This document shows positions 21,780-32,384 of a stretch of 40,869 bases of DNA, piece after piece. The notes below the pieces were generated by a model. That model did not search any database, was not told where the DNA came from, and saw only the letters and a list, made by a program, of their open reading frames with translations. Made by a program: the position numbers and the translations under genes. Origin of the DNA: Phallusia fumigata (lineage: Eukaryota; Chordata; Ascidiacea; Phlebobranchia; Ascidiidae); assembly GCA_008931825.1 (NCBI GenBank), contig QXVZ01013632.1, forward strand, positions 1-40,869, in the 5' to 3' direction. Each line of letters starts with the position of its first letter. The first letter of the stretch is position 1.

Positions 21780-21890
21780 NGGTAAACATAAAGCAAAACT
21801 AGCATAAGCGATACTAACATAGACCTTACACTTTCTATTTTTGTTACTTGAAGTCGTGTAACTTGAATGCTGCTGTAAGTTTTGTTGCAG

Positions 21891-22009
21891 ATTTGTTTCC
21901 TAAAGACGGGTCCGGAATATGGAACGGATTGAAAAATCAGCACCGACCAAAGCAATGGAGAAATCTTGTTGATACTCATCATCGTGATCAGATGGATCAC
22001 ATGCCAAAT
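21891..22009 (+). CDS. Module A copy 1: exon-like, open frame
   Basis: Bounded by acceptor tttgttgcag and donor gtaagt. Entered at phase 1 it is open throughout (39 codons), with LFPKDGSGIWNGL and, near its end, KQWRNLVDTHHRDQM; it leaves at phase 0. The tail WRNLV-x-x-HHRD is shared with copy 2 in the same phase. The function is unknown. No signal peptide or known domain is seen within this exon. Confidence 0.4.
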
Positions 22010-22069
22010 GTAAGTAAATATGCATGTATATTCATTTGCTTTGATAACCTTTTTTTTCTTTTTTAAACC

Positions 22070-23480
22070 GTTTGCTCAAGAAAGTCGTTAAAATTTCTTC
22101 AAATTTGCACATATGACAGAAAATTGTGCTCTGTAACTTTGATTCCAGTTGGCCCACGGTTCACCCACAGTTCCCATAAACGAAAACATTTATTTACTAG
22201 AGTAAGTCATTCAGAAGTTTCATAGTTTGATGGTTATTTGAAATTGTTTCGTGACTTTTGGTTGCGTTCGCCTATTCCCACCTTTTCAACCCAAATATTA
22301 AAATGTAGGTTTGTAGTATGTATAGTATGCTTATTGGTTTTCCAGATCCTATTCCTGTTTATACGTGCGCTGTCTGCTCTGACCCAAACGCAAGGCGATC
22401 CAAGTGACGCAGCGCTTAGGGTTTGGTATCAGACCTATAATTTTCACACAGGCATTTATTCAGAGAGGAAGATAGTTTGTCGAACATTTGCATGTTTGCT
22501 AACACCACAAACGAAAAGTTTCTGCAATGATAGGGTTACATAAGTAAAAATTGTGAAATTTTAGATGGAGTATAAACCAACTGCCCAACTTGAAGTAGAC
22601 TTTGGTGGGTGGTGGATCAAATCGGGGTTATCACTAGTGTTTGAATTGTGACTCCCTCTAGTGGGTTAGCTTACAAACAATCTTCAATTGAGATGAATGT
22701 TAATATATTCAAGGTTGGGGTGTTGTGGTGTAACAAATAATATCTTATTGTTCCAACAGTTACCCAACTAGCTCACTGAAATGTGTCAAATAACTAAACA
22801 ATGACGCTAAAGACAGGCGCAGCCCATCGTTTTATATTATACAGGAGTATCAGTGAAAATCAAGCTGTAATTGCGCAATTATGTACGAAATGCGTTTGTT
22901 ATACGCTGTAAAAGACGGTGCGTTACAAGAACTCTGCTCCTATTTTCAGTAGTTTTCTGCAGTTGATTTGTATGTGAGCTTATAATTGGTTTGTCAAAGG
23001 GCGAAACTGTTTTCTGCGGCTTTGATGAATCGTATTTGTTAGTTTGTGGCGTTTAAATCATGATTGTTTTTGGCATGGTGTTAGAAATGATTTGGTTGGA
23101 TGCAAAAAGGAAAGAATACATATCAATTATAATAAATAGGAATGGTGTATGTTAAAAAGTGTCACAGGGCTTTTGTGTGTGGAGTGACACTATGGAGAAC
23201 GCCACCTCTACCTTTTTTGACGTTCTCATTCAAGCTGGTGTTAAAAACATTTTGTTCTGTCTTTAAATGTTAGACATATTTTCTGTATTGTCTAACAGAA
23301 AATAAATTAAGACGGCAAAGAAGGAAACAGAAGCGACCCGCACTTTTTGTGTTACGTGCAAGTTAATGCATAATTTCTCAAGATCATTGCCGGTTTAATC
23401 AAGCAAACCTAATTTAAAAATATGTATGTTTGACTTGAATTTGTTACGGGTGTTTATTCAGGGCGATACGGCGGTTTTTA
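22070..23480 (+). repeat. Modules H, I and J, copy 1
   Basis: Between exon-like modules A1 and M1. H is related to 28540, 35820 and 39860; I (22852-22907) is a diverged tRNA A-box-like segment; J (about 23040-23330) matches 31140-31620, 36540-36970 and 40670-40869. I saw no exon with matching splice sites here. Confidence 0.5.
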
Positions 23481-23485
23481 CTAAG

Positions 23486-23588
23486 AGTCTTCGTGTATTC
23501 GGGTGCGAGAAAACAAGATGGAAAGAAGTTGAGATTGCTCGATTTTCGTTGATGTCCCGGCGTAATTACTGTCAAACATACTTCCCCG
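23486..23588 (+). CDS. Module M copy 1: exon-like, open frame
   Basis: Between a weak acceptor (tttttactaag) and donor gtaggt, 34 codons are open, leaving at phase 1: SLRVFGCEKTRW near the start and RRNYCQTYFP at the end. The exit phase fits module A copy 2, where the split codon becomes Asp. Other M copies at 24666, 25392, 28020 and 39189 have the better acceptor ttttgcag or ttcgcag. Two Cys residues and many basic residues are seen; no family recognised. Confidence 0.4.
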
Positions 23589-23767
23589 GTAGGTGAAATG
23601 GTCAAAATAATCAAAATATTAGAATGCATTTGATTATTTTTGATTATAGAATCAAAGTAATTCCCCTAAGCAAACCGTTGAAATCACAAAATGCTTGACG
23701 AGAAACCTTTCACCTTATATTTCGTTAGGCTTGTACATTAAACTTGAATGCTGTTGTTTTGCTGCAG

Positions 23768-23886
23768 ATTTCTTTCTCAAGACGAAACCGGAATATCGAA
23801 CGGATTGGAAAAGCTGCACTCACAAGCAGTGGAGGAATCTGGTTGTTAATATGCACCATCGTGATTAGATGCATCACTTGCCAAAT
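23768..23886 (+). CDS. Module A copy 2: exon-like, ends in stop
   Basis: Acceptor gctgcag and donor gtaagt are kept. Entered at phase 1, as module M copy 1 requires, it reads FFLKTKPEYRTDWKSC, then KQWRNLV and HHRD, and stops just before the donor. If M1 and A2 are spliced they encode a Cys-containing basic C-terminal segment. It could equally be a decayed copy. Confidence 0.38.
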
Positions 23887-24011
23887 GTAAGTAAGCACAA
23901 TGCAAACTTCTGAGCCTATACCGAAATGTTATTTGCTGTTATGTTAGTTTAAACAACTTATCAAATGCTTGTTGCTGTTATTAGACGTTTACTTACAATA
24001 CTCGCGCGGGT

Positions 24012-24112
24012 TTCTTTTCACTACATCCATAGATGCTCAACCATCCGGGAGATTTAAACTGTAACATCATCCATGTGGAAGACGACTCTGGTAAAATTCC
24101 TTGAATTGCAAC
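24012..24112 (+). pseudogene. Module D' copy 1, decayed
   Basis: Matches the D' exons at 34466 and 38550 without a usable acceptor AG. One frame contains an internal stop and then reads PGDLNCNIIHVEDD to a stop, closely resembling the 38550 copy read in phase 2 (PGHLNWNTVHMEDD). The shared ending EDD-x-x-x-IP-stop suggests that frame was once coding. Confidence 0.35.
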
Positions 24113-24177
24113 ATAAGACTAAACACAAAAGATGTAAGTGAAAGTTGATCTTACAACTAGCATTTTAGTTTTAGGTA

Positions 24178-24435
24178 GAGCATGGGGAGACAGTATAAAG
24201 TGCACTTATCCTGTCTTTCCTGTGCTGTGATTGAAGTTTATATATTGCGTGTAATTATATTGCTGTTTCTTATTTTGCAGAAAAAAAAACGGAAGCAGAA
24301 TCCTCGTCTATTTAAGTACGACAGACACACATTTCCGCTGGTTAAACTTATCGAATATCCCATGTTGATATTTTACGTCAAGATACCTAGCAATGTGCTA
24401 TTACGCTATAACAACATTTTGCTTTTTGCTATATA
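24178..24435 (+). CDS. Modules B and P copy 1: exon-like frame
   Basis: B (24178-24280) leads into acceptor tattttgcag at 24280, followed by an open frame with KRKQNPRLFKYDR, TFPLVKL and a hydrophobic stretch, ending at 24435. Copies at 27602 and 28112 keep PR-x-FKYDR-T-TF but carry a stop or a different entry phase. The peptide is basic then hydrophobic. Coding status is uncertain. Confidence 0.33.
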
Positions 24436-24535
24436 GGTCACACATATCTTAATGTTGAAACGTACCACCACGTACAACAAGGGACAGAACACAGGCGACT
24501 AAAAGATTCAATTATCTGTAAAATAATTTTTAGTC

Positions 24536-24765
24536 GAGTATGGAAAGGCGGTATAACTTGCACTTATCCCGTCTTCGCATGTCGGGATATTTAAGCGTGT
24601 TGCGAACTAGGCTATATACCGCGTGGAAATCCCAGTACTGCTACAGCTGTTACTTTGTTTCAAAGGAGAGTCTCCATGTATTCAGGTGCAAGAGAACAAG
24701 ATAGGAAGAAGTTGAGATCGCTTCGTTGATGTTCCGGCGTAATTACTGCCAAATATACTCCCCCT
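24536..24765 (+). pseudogene. Modules B and M copy 2, M with a stop
   Basis: B at 24536-24660 is followed by M (about 24666-24765) ending at donor gtaggt. The frame matching M copy 1 has one internal stop (tag) but otherwise keeps the ending RRNYCQ-x-Y-x-P. It is a decayed exon copy. Confidence 0.4.
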
Positions 24766-24959
24766 GTAGGTGCAATGGTTTTTACAATTATCTACTTGTG
24801 TTTACTGGCACAACTTCAATATTTCGGCTTTTGTGTCAAAACCAATATACTAAACTTAACTTGCTAAATACTTGATAGTGCATGTTGTTTTTGTAACATG
24901 TTAAGCGTCTGTTTGTTGCATAAGTGGCTCGCATAGCAGAACTAGTTTGTTAGTTGCAG

Positions 24960-25074
24960 AGTTCCTCGCTGCGAGGCAGGAACGTTCAGAAGGTTCAGAA
25001 GACAGATTGGAGAAGCTGCACTGACAACAGCAATGGAGGAATCAGGATGGCCTCTAGTATTCAGAGTACGAAAG
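24960..25074 (+). pseudogene. Module A variant, copy 3
   Basis: Follows acceptor tagttgcag and ends at donor gtacgt. The 5' half differs from most A copies (ttcctcgctgcgaggcagg) and is shared with copy 5 at 28355. The phase 1 frame is FLAARQERSEGSEDRLEKLH then stop. It shows that A modules fall into at least two sequence types. Confidence 0.35.
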
Positions 25075-25139
25075 GTACGTTAAACTTATAGAAAGCCCCC
25101 TTTTAATACGTTTATGTTAACATACGTATCGTATTACTG

Positions 25140-25473
25140 TTGAAGCGTACTGACAACAGAACATTTGACCTGGAGAAACATCGTACTTACGAAGGGAGCT
25201 CCTGCAACAGGAGACAGAAACAGGCGAGTAAATATTCAACCGACTGTAAATTGGAATGTTTTAAGTCGAGCATGGGAAGACGGTATAACGTGCACTTATC
25301 CTGTCTTCGCATGACGACTTAGTGAAGCGTGTTGTGGACTAAGTGACATACTGCATAGAATTCCCGGTTCTGCTTCAGCTTTGTTTCGCAGAAGAGTCCT
25401 CGTGAATTCTGGTGCGAGAGAACAAGATGGAAAAGAAATCTTGTTCAAAATTGCTGTCCAACATACGCCCACG
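25140..25473 (+). CDS. Modules E, B and M copy 3: exon-like
   Basis: E (25140-25267) shows an open frame with LEKHRTYE, shared with 34810 (LEKQRTYK). B follows (25268-25391). M3 (25392-25473) lies between acceptor gtttcgcag and donor gtaagt and is open for 27 codons (KSPREFWCERTRWKRN...CCPTYAH), leaving at phase 1 like M1 although 21 bases shorter. The length difference being a multiple of three is mild support for coding. Confidence 0.4.
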
Positions 25474-25717
25474 GTAAGTGCAATGATTTTCACAATATAT
25501 TGCTGTTGTGTGCAATGACACAACTTTAATGTTTCAGATTTCGTGTCAATAAAAATTTACCAAATTAAACTTGCTAAATACAAGGATTTAGATCCTAATG
25601 AGCGTCAAATGTGCAGCAAAACAAGGTATATCGCCTACCAATTAAATTTTTAAGTCAATTTTTAACTTTCTTAAAATGGACTAGAAACTTTGTACAAGCT
25701 TGTTGGTTGTGTTGCAG

Positions 25718-25813
25718 ATTCGCCAATCTTTCAACAAAACCTGCATTTCCAAAGCATGTGAAAAAAAGATTCGATTGGAACCAGTGCCTAATCAGGATCT
25801 AAATGCTCACTGT
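25718..25813 (+). CDS. Module F copy 1: exon-like
   Basis: Follows the strong acceptor gtgttgcag; copies at 35251 and 39391 have the same acceptor and end at gtaagt. Two frames compete. Phase 0 is open throughout with three Cys (IRQSFNKTCISKACEKK, ...HC). Another gives KKRFDWNQC and a stop, resembling KKRFDRNQC in copy 2. I cannot decide between them. Confidence 0.35.
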
Positions 25814-25990
25814 GGGTAAACTAAGAATTGGATAAAAAACAAATTGCTAAAGACGAAGCAGCATTATTCACACTGTTAAAATGTCGCGTTTTCTGAAGAA
25901 TATTTGTAGTTAGGCGGTGTGTAAAGATGCAATACGCCTAACCAAAAACTAAGCGTATGTTAATTAGAATAAATATGAAATTAAATGTAA

Positions 25991-26140
25991 TTTGGCAAAC
26001 ACTTCCCCGTTGCTGCGACGAATAGCGAGCCCGGTGTTGATTTTTGCATGATGATTTGCATGTTGCACCTGCTATTTTGCTTGTCACGTGTGTTCCGTTC
26101 GGTTGTCAGCGTCGATGGAAGTGTCCACTTTGAAATAATC
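25991..26140 (+). repeat. Module G copy 1
   Basis: A conserved segment (aacacttccc, gttgctgcgacgaatagcgagcc, then a stretch ending gtgtccac). It recurs at 31786-31930, in part at 35473-35530, and at 37271-37370. It has no clear splice sites or frame and marks the repeat period. Confidence 0.6.
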
Positions 26141-26327
26141 CTTGCAAAGTTTAGATCACCAAATGTAAAGATGCTAAGCGTTAAATATAAAGCAAAACTA
26201 GCGTAAGCGATACTAACATATTTACCCTAAAAGCATTTACTTTGTTGAAATGCGCAAGAAAACTTACACATTGTATTTAGTAAGGCTTGTAAATTAAACT
26301 TGAATGCTGTTGCTAGTTTTGTTGCAG

Positions 26328-26445
26328 ATCTGTTTCTTAAAGAAGGGTACGGAATATGAAACGGATTGGAAAATCAGCACTAACATAGCAGTGGAGAATT
26401 TGGTTGATGTGCATCGTCGTGAACAGATGAATCACATGCCAAAAT
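26328..26445 (+). CDS. Module A copy 4: exon-like, open frame
   Basis: Between acceptor ttgttgcag and donor gtaagt. Phase 0 is fully open: ICFLKKGTEYETDWK at the start and NLVDVHRREQMNHMPK at the end. The second half matches the frame of copies 1 and 2, whereas the start is in the frame of copy 7, showing that indels have switched frames between copies. Coding is possible but unproven. Confidence 0.38.
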
Positions 26446-26459
26446 GTAAGTTCAACTTA

Positions 26460-27440
26460 GCACAAAATTGGAGATAATTATGATTTTGTAGTGGAAAGTA
26501 TTTTGCCTTCGATTTCCTGCTTTTGGGGTTCGTTAGAAGTTCAAAATAAGCGCTTGCGAAACCTGTATAATCCGCGAAAAAACGCAAAAAGCTGCCCTTT
26601 TCCCTATTGTTTAACACCCTGAAACCACATAAAGGGCAAGGCTGCAACCTTAGAAATAAAAACAAACTTAATTTTTCTTCTGGTCAGTTTACAACCCACA
26701 ATTCACAAAATGACCAAAGCCATGCTTTGCTGTAATCGAATCATGGATTAATGTCTGCAAATCCAGTTAAAACTCATTTGGGCTTTCAGCGAAATAATCC
26801 ACCAAAAATCGCAAAAAATGGGGAATTTAAAGAATTGGGATTCCAAAACCGACAAAATAAACAAGGATATAGCCCGTTTTTTCGAAATAAAAGCGAAATA
26901 TTATGTCTTCGATTCCTGTTTAATCCCGTTTTGGGTTCGTTAAAAATTCGAAACCGCTTTGAACGCTGCTAAAATTGCAACAAACTGCTATTTTTCGTCC
27001 ATTTTCTAACACCCTAAAACGACAAAATGATCAAGGTAGCCGTGGGTTTGTTACGTAATTTGGTTACGTTTGTTACGCAAAACCAATAACATGATTAAAG
27101 CTATGGCTTTGATTTTTTACGTAAATTGGCAAAACTTTTATGTCTCAGGTTCCTGCTGAAAAACTGTTACGCTTATTCGACCGCCAAGTTTTTAGGCGCT
27201 TTGCCCCTTGCAACAAATCAAACTGCTCCAGACGCAACTCCCCAATTGGTGCAATCGGTCGGCCATTGGACGGGATGAAGAGCGCTCCTGTGACGTTTTA
27301 AAAGCGAGCGTTTTAATTGGTCTAGAAGAAGATAGATAGTTCTGGTGCGTGCGATGTGTCATTCTTCTTTCGCAGCTCGTGTCGAAGGTTGTGAAAGGAA
27401 GCAACAATCCAAAGACGACTTACGAGCGGATGACCCTGGT
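26460..27440 (+). repeat. Module C copy 1 with promoter-like end and short ORF
   Basis: About 1 kb, repeated at 32385-33281, 33664-34345 and 37640-38155. Its 3' part has a TATA-like ttttaaaag at 27296, attgg (inverted CCAAT) at 27316 and an ATG at 27354 opening MCHSSFAARVEGCE and running 32 codons. The TATA-to-ATG spacing is 58 bases, versus 74-82 in the other copies. The ATG segment also contains an acceptor-like ttctttcgcag, so it could be an internal exon. Confidence 0.45.
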
Positions 27441-27499
27441 GAAATTTCTTAAAAAAACAGGCCAGTGAAAGTTATCTTCTTATCAGCATTAAATTCAAT

Positions 27500-28039
27500 A
27501 GCATGTAGTTATCCTGTCTTTATATGATAACATAATGAATATGCTGCGAACTACGTTATATCGTGTTGAATTCCTCATGCTGTTTCCTCTTTTATTTGCA
27601 GAAAATCAAACGGAAGCAAAGGCCTCGCTGATTCAAGTATGACAGAACCACTTTTCCGCTAGTTAAACTTTTTAAATATTTTTTATTGATCCACTTTTAA
27701 CCCTGGCAATGTGTTAGTACACAAAAATAACATTTTGCTTTTTGCTATATAGATCAGTGATGTTAAACCGTATCACCACCATCCGTACGTACGTAAGCTT
27801 CTGTGAAATCACAAGTGCCACAAGGGACAGAAAACAGGCGAGTAAAAGATGATTATTCAACTAACTATAAATTAGAATCATTGAAATCAAGCATGGTAAC
27901 GTGCAGACAGTGTAACGTGCACTTATGCTGTTTTCGCTTGTCGACGTGTTTAAACGTGTTGTGAACCCACACTGCATAGCGCGTAAAATTCCCAGTTCTG
28001 CTTCAGCTTTATTTTGCAGAAGAGTCCTTTGTGTATTCG
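27500..28039 (+). repeat. Modules B, P, E, B and M, copies 4-5
   Basis: B (27500-27601) leads to P at 27602, where the frame matching 24281 has a stop after KIKRKQRPR. E (27790-27890) and B (27893-28019) follow, then a short M exon (28020-28039) that is cut by an early donor gtaagt. Decayed copies, same order as elsewhere. Confidence 0.45.
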
Positions 28040-28312
28040 GTAAGTGCTATTCCTGTGCTGTGTCTATAGTTTATACATCGAGTGTAATTCTATTGCTGTT
28101 TCTTATTTTAGAAGAAGAAAACGGAATCCTCGTCTATTTAAGTACGACAGAACCACATTTTCGCTTCTTAAACTTATCGAATATCTCATGTTAATACTTT
28201 CAACGTACCTGACAATGTGCATCATATTAACATTTTGCCTTTTGTTATGCAGGTCATACATTGGTACGAACATGCGGAGAGAGGTCCTGTGAATTTCCTT
28301 AAAGTGCAGCAA
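28040..28312 (+). pseudogene. Truncated B and P module
   Basis: A partial B (from 28045) gives acceptor tcttattttag, followed by P with RNPRLFKYDRTTF in a phase different from the copy at 24281. An open frame of about 80 codons spans it, but it begins in intron-like sequence. Probably a decayed copy. Confidence 0.3.
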
Positions 28313-28354
28313 GGTACAGAATACACGCGATTTGGTCTAGTTTGTTGGTTGCAG

Positions 28355-28483
28355 AGTTCCTCAGTGCGAGGCAGGAACGTAACGTTGTGAAAAGTTCAAA
28401 AGTCATCAGTTGGATTGGAAAAGCTGCACTGACAACAGCAATGGAGTAATCTGGTTGATATGCTTCATCGTCATATGCCAAAT
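28355..28483 (+). pseudogene. Module A variant, copy 5
   Basis: Acceptor ggttgcag and donor gtaagt are intact. The 5' half is the type seen at 24960. In phase 1 the frame is open for about 30 codons and then meets a stop in the conserved caatggag stretch. Splice sites are better conserved than the frame. Confidence 0.38.
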
Positions 28484-28539
28484 GTAAGTAAACAGGCATG
28501 TTCATGTGCTTCCATAACTTCTATTTGTTTCATTTTTGT

Positions 28540-29600
28540 CCACCGTTTGTTCAAGAAAGTGGATCAGATTATTAAAATTTTCGCACATGGTAGATGGTAT
28601 CTGCAATATTTGAATAGAATTTTCTATTTAATAAAGAAATTGTTTGCTGTTGTTTTTATACAAGGAACATTTTGTAAAGTTATTCCATTAAACGATACCT
28701 ATTGTGAAAGTTAAAAGCATTTGAAAAATTTTGCGACTTTTGGTTGGATTTGTTTATTTTCACCTTATAACCTTAAATCTTTATTTTTGTGTTCAACATA
28801 TGCTTTAGATATACTGTATAATATGATTAATGGCTGTTTAAAGTTTTAGCTCCAGATATAATTAGGTTTTCTGCCCCAAACGCAAACCATCCGCCGCGAA
28901 GGCCATCAAACTATGAATGCGCAGTGGTAACCTTAATTATAAATTTGTTTTCAATCCTTTTTCTCTTTTTTACCCTGCCATGCAAATCAAATGTCACAGC
29001 TAGAACAATTGATCATGGAGTTGGACCATTTGTTTCGTTTGACTCCAAAGCCCCAGTGGTTACTCCGCTAGTCCCCATAGATTAAAAGGTTGTTCAAACT
29101 CTTCTGAGTGCTTGTAAACACCACAAACTATTTCAAAACTGGTAGGAGTTTCGTGGTTATGCTTGCAAACACCACAAACGAAAAGTTATTATGATGATAG
29201 GTTTACACAAGTGAAAATGACTTGTAGAAAATATAAACCGATTGTCTCAGTTGAATTGCACTTCAGTCGGGTGTTGTCACTAACTTAAGCGCGAGGTCCT
29301 GGTGATTTGTTTACCCACTCTAGTTAATCTTTTGTATAGTAAAGTTTATGAACAATGTCTGAACTATATGAAATTTGGACAATTTGTGTCACATTACATT
29401 GTGGTGTGTTTTTTTTTGTTTTACCCCATTAGCCCCATCAGTTACCCCATTAGCCCCCTACAATGGCTCAAATTACTAAACAATGTCTGATTTGTATAAA
29501 ATTTGGACAGTTTATGTAAGATGGTAGAAAATGTCATTGTGATACAATGCTCAATTTACCCCTAAAGCCCAAAATGTATCCAGAATAAAGCAGAATGTTC
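28540..29600 (+). repeat. Module H copy 2 with short tandem repeats
   Basis: The region from 29290 contains about two copies of a roughly 130-base unit with tgtctga-(a/t)-t-x-tat, gaaatttggaca, and accccattagcccc. Related units occur at 36060-36260 and 40050-40260. Minisatellite-like, noncoding. Confidence 0.5.
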
Positions 29601-29718
29601 AACTTTAGGTTTGTGGGAGCCGATGCCTTTCTGCCCGCAGAAACAAAATTACATAAAAAGGTTCTTTTGAATTCTCCTTTTTGGTTCTTCTTTTTGAATT
29701 GGGTAATATTGTATGTAG

Positions 29719-29800
29719 AACAGTGCTCTTCAACCAGGGTTACGCGGAACCCTAGTGTTCCGAAAAGCGCTCGCAGAGGTTCTGTCAGCTCAAACCATTA
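29719..29800 (+). mobile_element. hAT-like end within the array
   Basis: cagtgctcttcaaccaggg followed by cgcggaaccctagtgttccg closely resembles the left end of hAT-type MITEs. No partner end was located with certainty. It is not present in the equivalent position of the other array units I examined. Confidence 0.45.
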
Positions 29801-30060
29801 AATCGTGAAAATATCTTGGTCTTTAAAGGAGCGTTAGAAATGGACATTTAGAGTTTGCAATCTGATTTGGTGCTTATCGACCAAACCTCATTGCAGATTA
29901 ACCTATTGATTAGTGTCGCTATAGGGTTCAAATTATGCTTTTGACATACACGCGTGACCGCACCTGTATTTTAATTACATTCTTTGCTCCATCAAACTTC
30001 GATGCATAATTTAATAAAGCGATCGCTTGCGATGTTGACATTTTTGCGTTTTTCTGATAG

Positions 30061-30136
30061 AACACACCAGCATCGCTTCCAGAAGACCGTTATTGCATAT
30101 AGGACTGCTTGAAACGAAGGTCTTAATGTCCGACAG
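30061..30136 (+). CDS. Module K copy 1: exon-like, open frame
   Basis: Acceptor ttttctgatag and donor gtaatt. Entered at phase 1 and left at phase 2 it is open (24 codons) with SRRPLLHIGLLE. The K copy at 37116 is nine bases shorter, has the same entry and exit phases and is also open (PRRPLLHVELQ). A frame kept open in both copies with an indel that is a multiple of three is the best coding hint in the array. Confidence 0.42.
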
Positions 30137-30279
30137 GTAATTAACTGTGAACCATTTATATTCGACTGCTCAAGGCTAACCAGGGTGCACACTGTTTAGC
30201 CTTTGCGGTATGATTTTGCGCTGTGCTTCACAAGTGAGAGAAATTTTGCACGTTTCTGTCTCTGATATTTTTGTTTCAG

Positions 30280-30382
30280 AAACTCTGGTCTTGCCGTTGT
30301 CGAGGAAAAAACAGGATTTGAGAAAAGCTCAATTTGGTTGCTGGGATCCCCGACTCCGAAAACGGTTTAAGTGCACAACAAG
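30280..30382 (+). CDS. Module L: exon-like, open frame
   Basis: Between acceptor tttttgtttcag and donor gtaaaa; entered at phase 1 and left at phase 2, it is open for 33 codons with QFGCWDPRLRKRFKC. It has the same phases as module K. Basic with two Cys. I found no second copy in this window. Confidence 0.38.
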
Positions 30383-30399
30383 GTAAAAATGACTTTTTT

Positions 30400-31785
30400 C
30401 CTTTCTTTTCGTTTTCTTTTTCTGTCTGCAATTTGCACACATAACAGACAAGGGCCCACTGGCCCCCAAAATGTCAAAATTAAAAATGTTTTAATCCAAA
30501 TATTCACTTTGTTGGTAGCAGGTCCTTCAACTCAGACATACTTATTGTAATGTTATGGAATTCCTAATGTAGGTATATAGGGTGCTTTTTGGTTGTTTAT
30601 AATATCAGCCACATCTGCGTGTTAAAACGCTGTCTTTTCTGGCCCAAATGTCGTTCAGAGTTTGTGGTCCGAAATGACGTATGTGCAAAATATCATCGGG
30701 CCGTTAACGCCGGTGTACTAAGCATTTACATGTATGGTCGGTATAAACCATACGGCAGCGAAGAGTGATTTGACATGTTTTACGACAGACTCAGCCCAGC
30801 GGTTATTATACCACTGCTTTACGTATAAAACATTGCTATACGCACATAAGGAGTTTTCTCGTGTCGCTCAGCAGTCATTCAATTTGTGAAAATCAAGCCG
30901 TGGTTGCGCAGTGGTAGATAAAATGCGTTTGCTATATCACGATGGAATTAAGACTTTATGGTGCAAAAAGCTCTACTCTAAGTTTCGGTACTTTTTAAAA
31001 ATTAATTTCCAAATCAGCATATATTTGGTCTGTCAAAGTTGAAAGCGCATCACAAATACCGCGTTGGAAAAAGTAAGTAGTCCGGTTTGCTGCTGCTCGA
31101 CCAAATTTTACTGCACGTCAATGTGTTTAATAGTGTGCGTTGGTTCAAATCATGCTTTTGACATACAGATTGTAACTGACACGATGTTAGACATAATTTG
31201 GTTTAATTAGGAAAGATATTCTTTACTTGTTTGCATTTTCGTTGCGAGTCCTAAACTGTCCACGCTCTGTTACGAACACTACAACTATCAAATTTGGAGG
31301 TCCAATATGTTAATGTTTGCAGAAACAACTACGTTATAAAATGCCAAGAAATGTAAGGACCCAATGTGGAGGTTAAATATTTCCAATTTGATAAATATAA
31401 ACGGTATATGTGGAAAATATCGTTTGATGGGTCGTAGTGTATGTGCACTGGCAATTTGGAAAACGTCATCTTTAGTTTTTGGTTTTATTATTCAAATCAG
31501 GATACTATGCATTTTGTTCTGTTCTAATTTGTTTTAAACTTATTTTTTGCATTGTTTGACAGATAATTGATCCGAGGCGACCAAACAGGGAAACACAAAC
31601 AACCTGGATTTTTGCAGTTAAGTTGAAGTAGATACAGATTTTGGTTTACACAGCGGTTTTGAGTAACATGGGTGGTTTAGAGTGCACGCTTGGTCGCCCC
31701 TGTATTTCAATTACATTATTTGCTCCATTAAACTTCGATAACTTTGTTGCATAATTAAATACAGCGATCGTTTAGCGTTTAGTTT
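30400..31785 (+). repeat. Modules I and J, copy 2
   Basis: I (30886-30945) has the best A-box-like stretch of its four copies, tggttgcgcagtggtag. J (about 31060-31620) matches 36540-36970. The last part (31700-31760) repeats the segment before K at 29985. No supportable exon. Confidence 0.5.
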
Positions 31786-31930
31786 AGTTTAACACTTCTC
31801 TGTTGCTGCAACCAATAGCGAGCCCGGCGTTGATTTTTGCATGATGATTTGCATGTTACACTTACTATTTTGTTTGTCACGTGTGTTCTGTTCAACATTC
31901 GGTTGTCAGCATCGGTGGAAGTGTCCACAT
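31786..31930 (+). repeat. Module G copy 2
   Basis: Matches 25991 closely (gttgctgcaaccaatagcgagcc, gatttttgcatgatgatttgcatg, ending gtgtccac). It starts the best-preserved full unit of the array. Confidence 0.6.
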
Positions 31931-32134
31931 CAAAATATTAACTCCCAAGCAAAAGCAAAACCGTTAAAATCACAAACGGCCTATAAAGTTAAATACGAAA
32001 AAAAAACTAGCACAAGCAATCCCAGGTTATTTATATTATCGCATTTGCTGCTTTGAAAAGCGCGAGGCACCACACACCTTATGCTTCGTTAGGCTTGTAC
32101 ATTAAACTTGACTGCTGTTGTCAGTTTGTTGCAG

Positions 32135-32256
32135 ATTTGTTTCTTAAAGACGGCTCCGGAATATCAAACGGATTGGAAAAGGTGCACTAAAAGAGCAATT
32201 GAGAAATCTGATTGATATGCTTCATCGTGATCAGATGCATCAAAAGCCAAAAGAAG
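32135..32256 (+). pseudogene. Module A copy 6
   Basis: Acceptor gtttgttgcag and donor gtaaac. Phase 0 reads ICFLKTAPEYQTDWKRC then stops at a TGA; phase 1 reads LFLKDGSGISNGLEKVH then stops. Splice sites are kept but neither frame is open across the exon. Confidence 0.4.
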
Positions 32257-32384
32257 GTAAACAGTTATGTTGATATGCTTAGATAACTTTCATAAAGGTT
32301 CCCCTTCAACGAAGAGAACAAGTTTTTCCTTTTTAAGGTGATAGCGCTTCGAAACCGGTAAATTACCTGCAAATTTGCATAAAA

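Noticed and set aside
30886..30945. A functional tRNA gene
   Set aside because: Only an A-box-like segment is present. No B box, acceptor stem pairing or anticodon arm could be formed.
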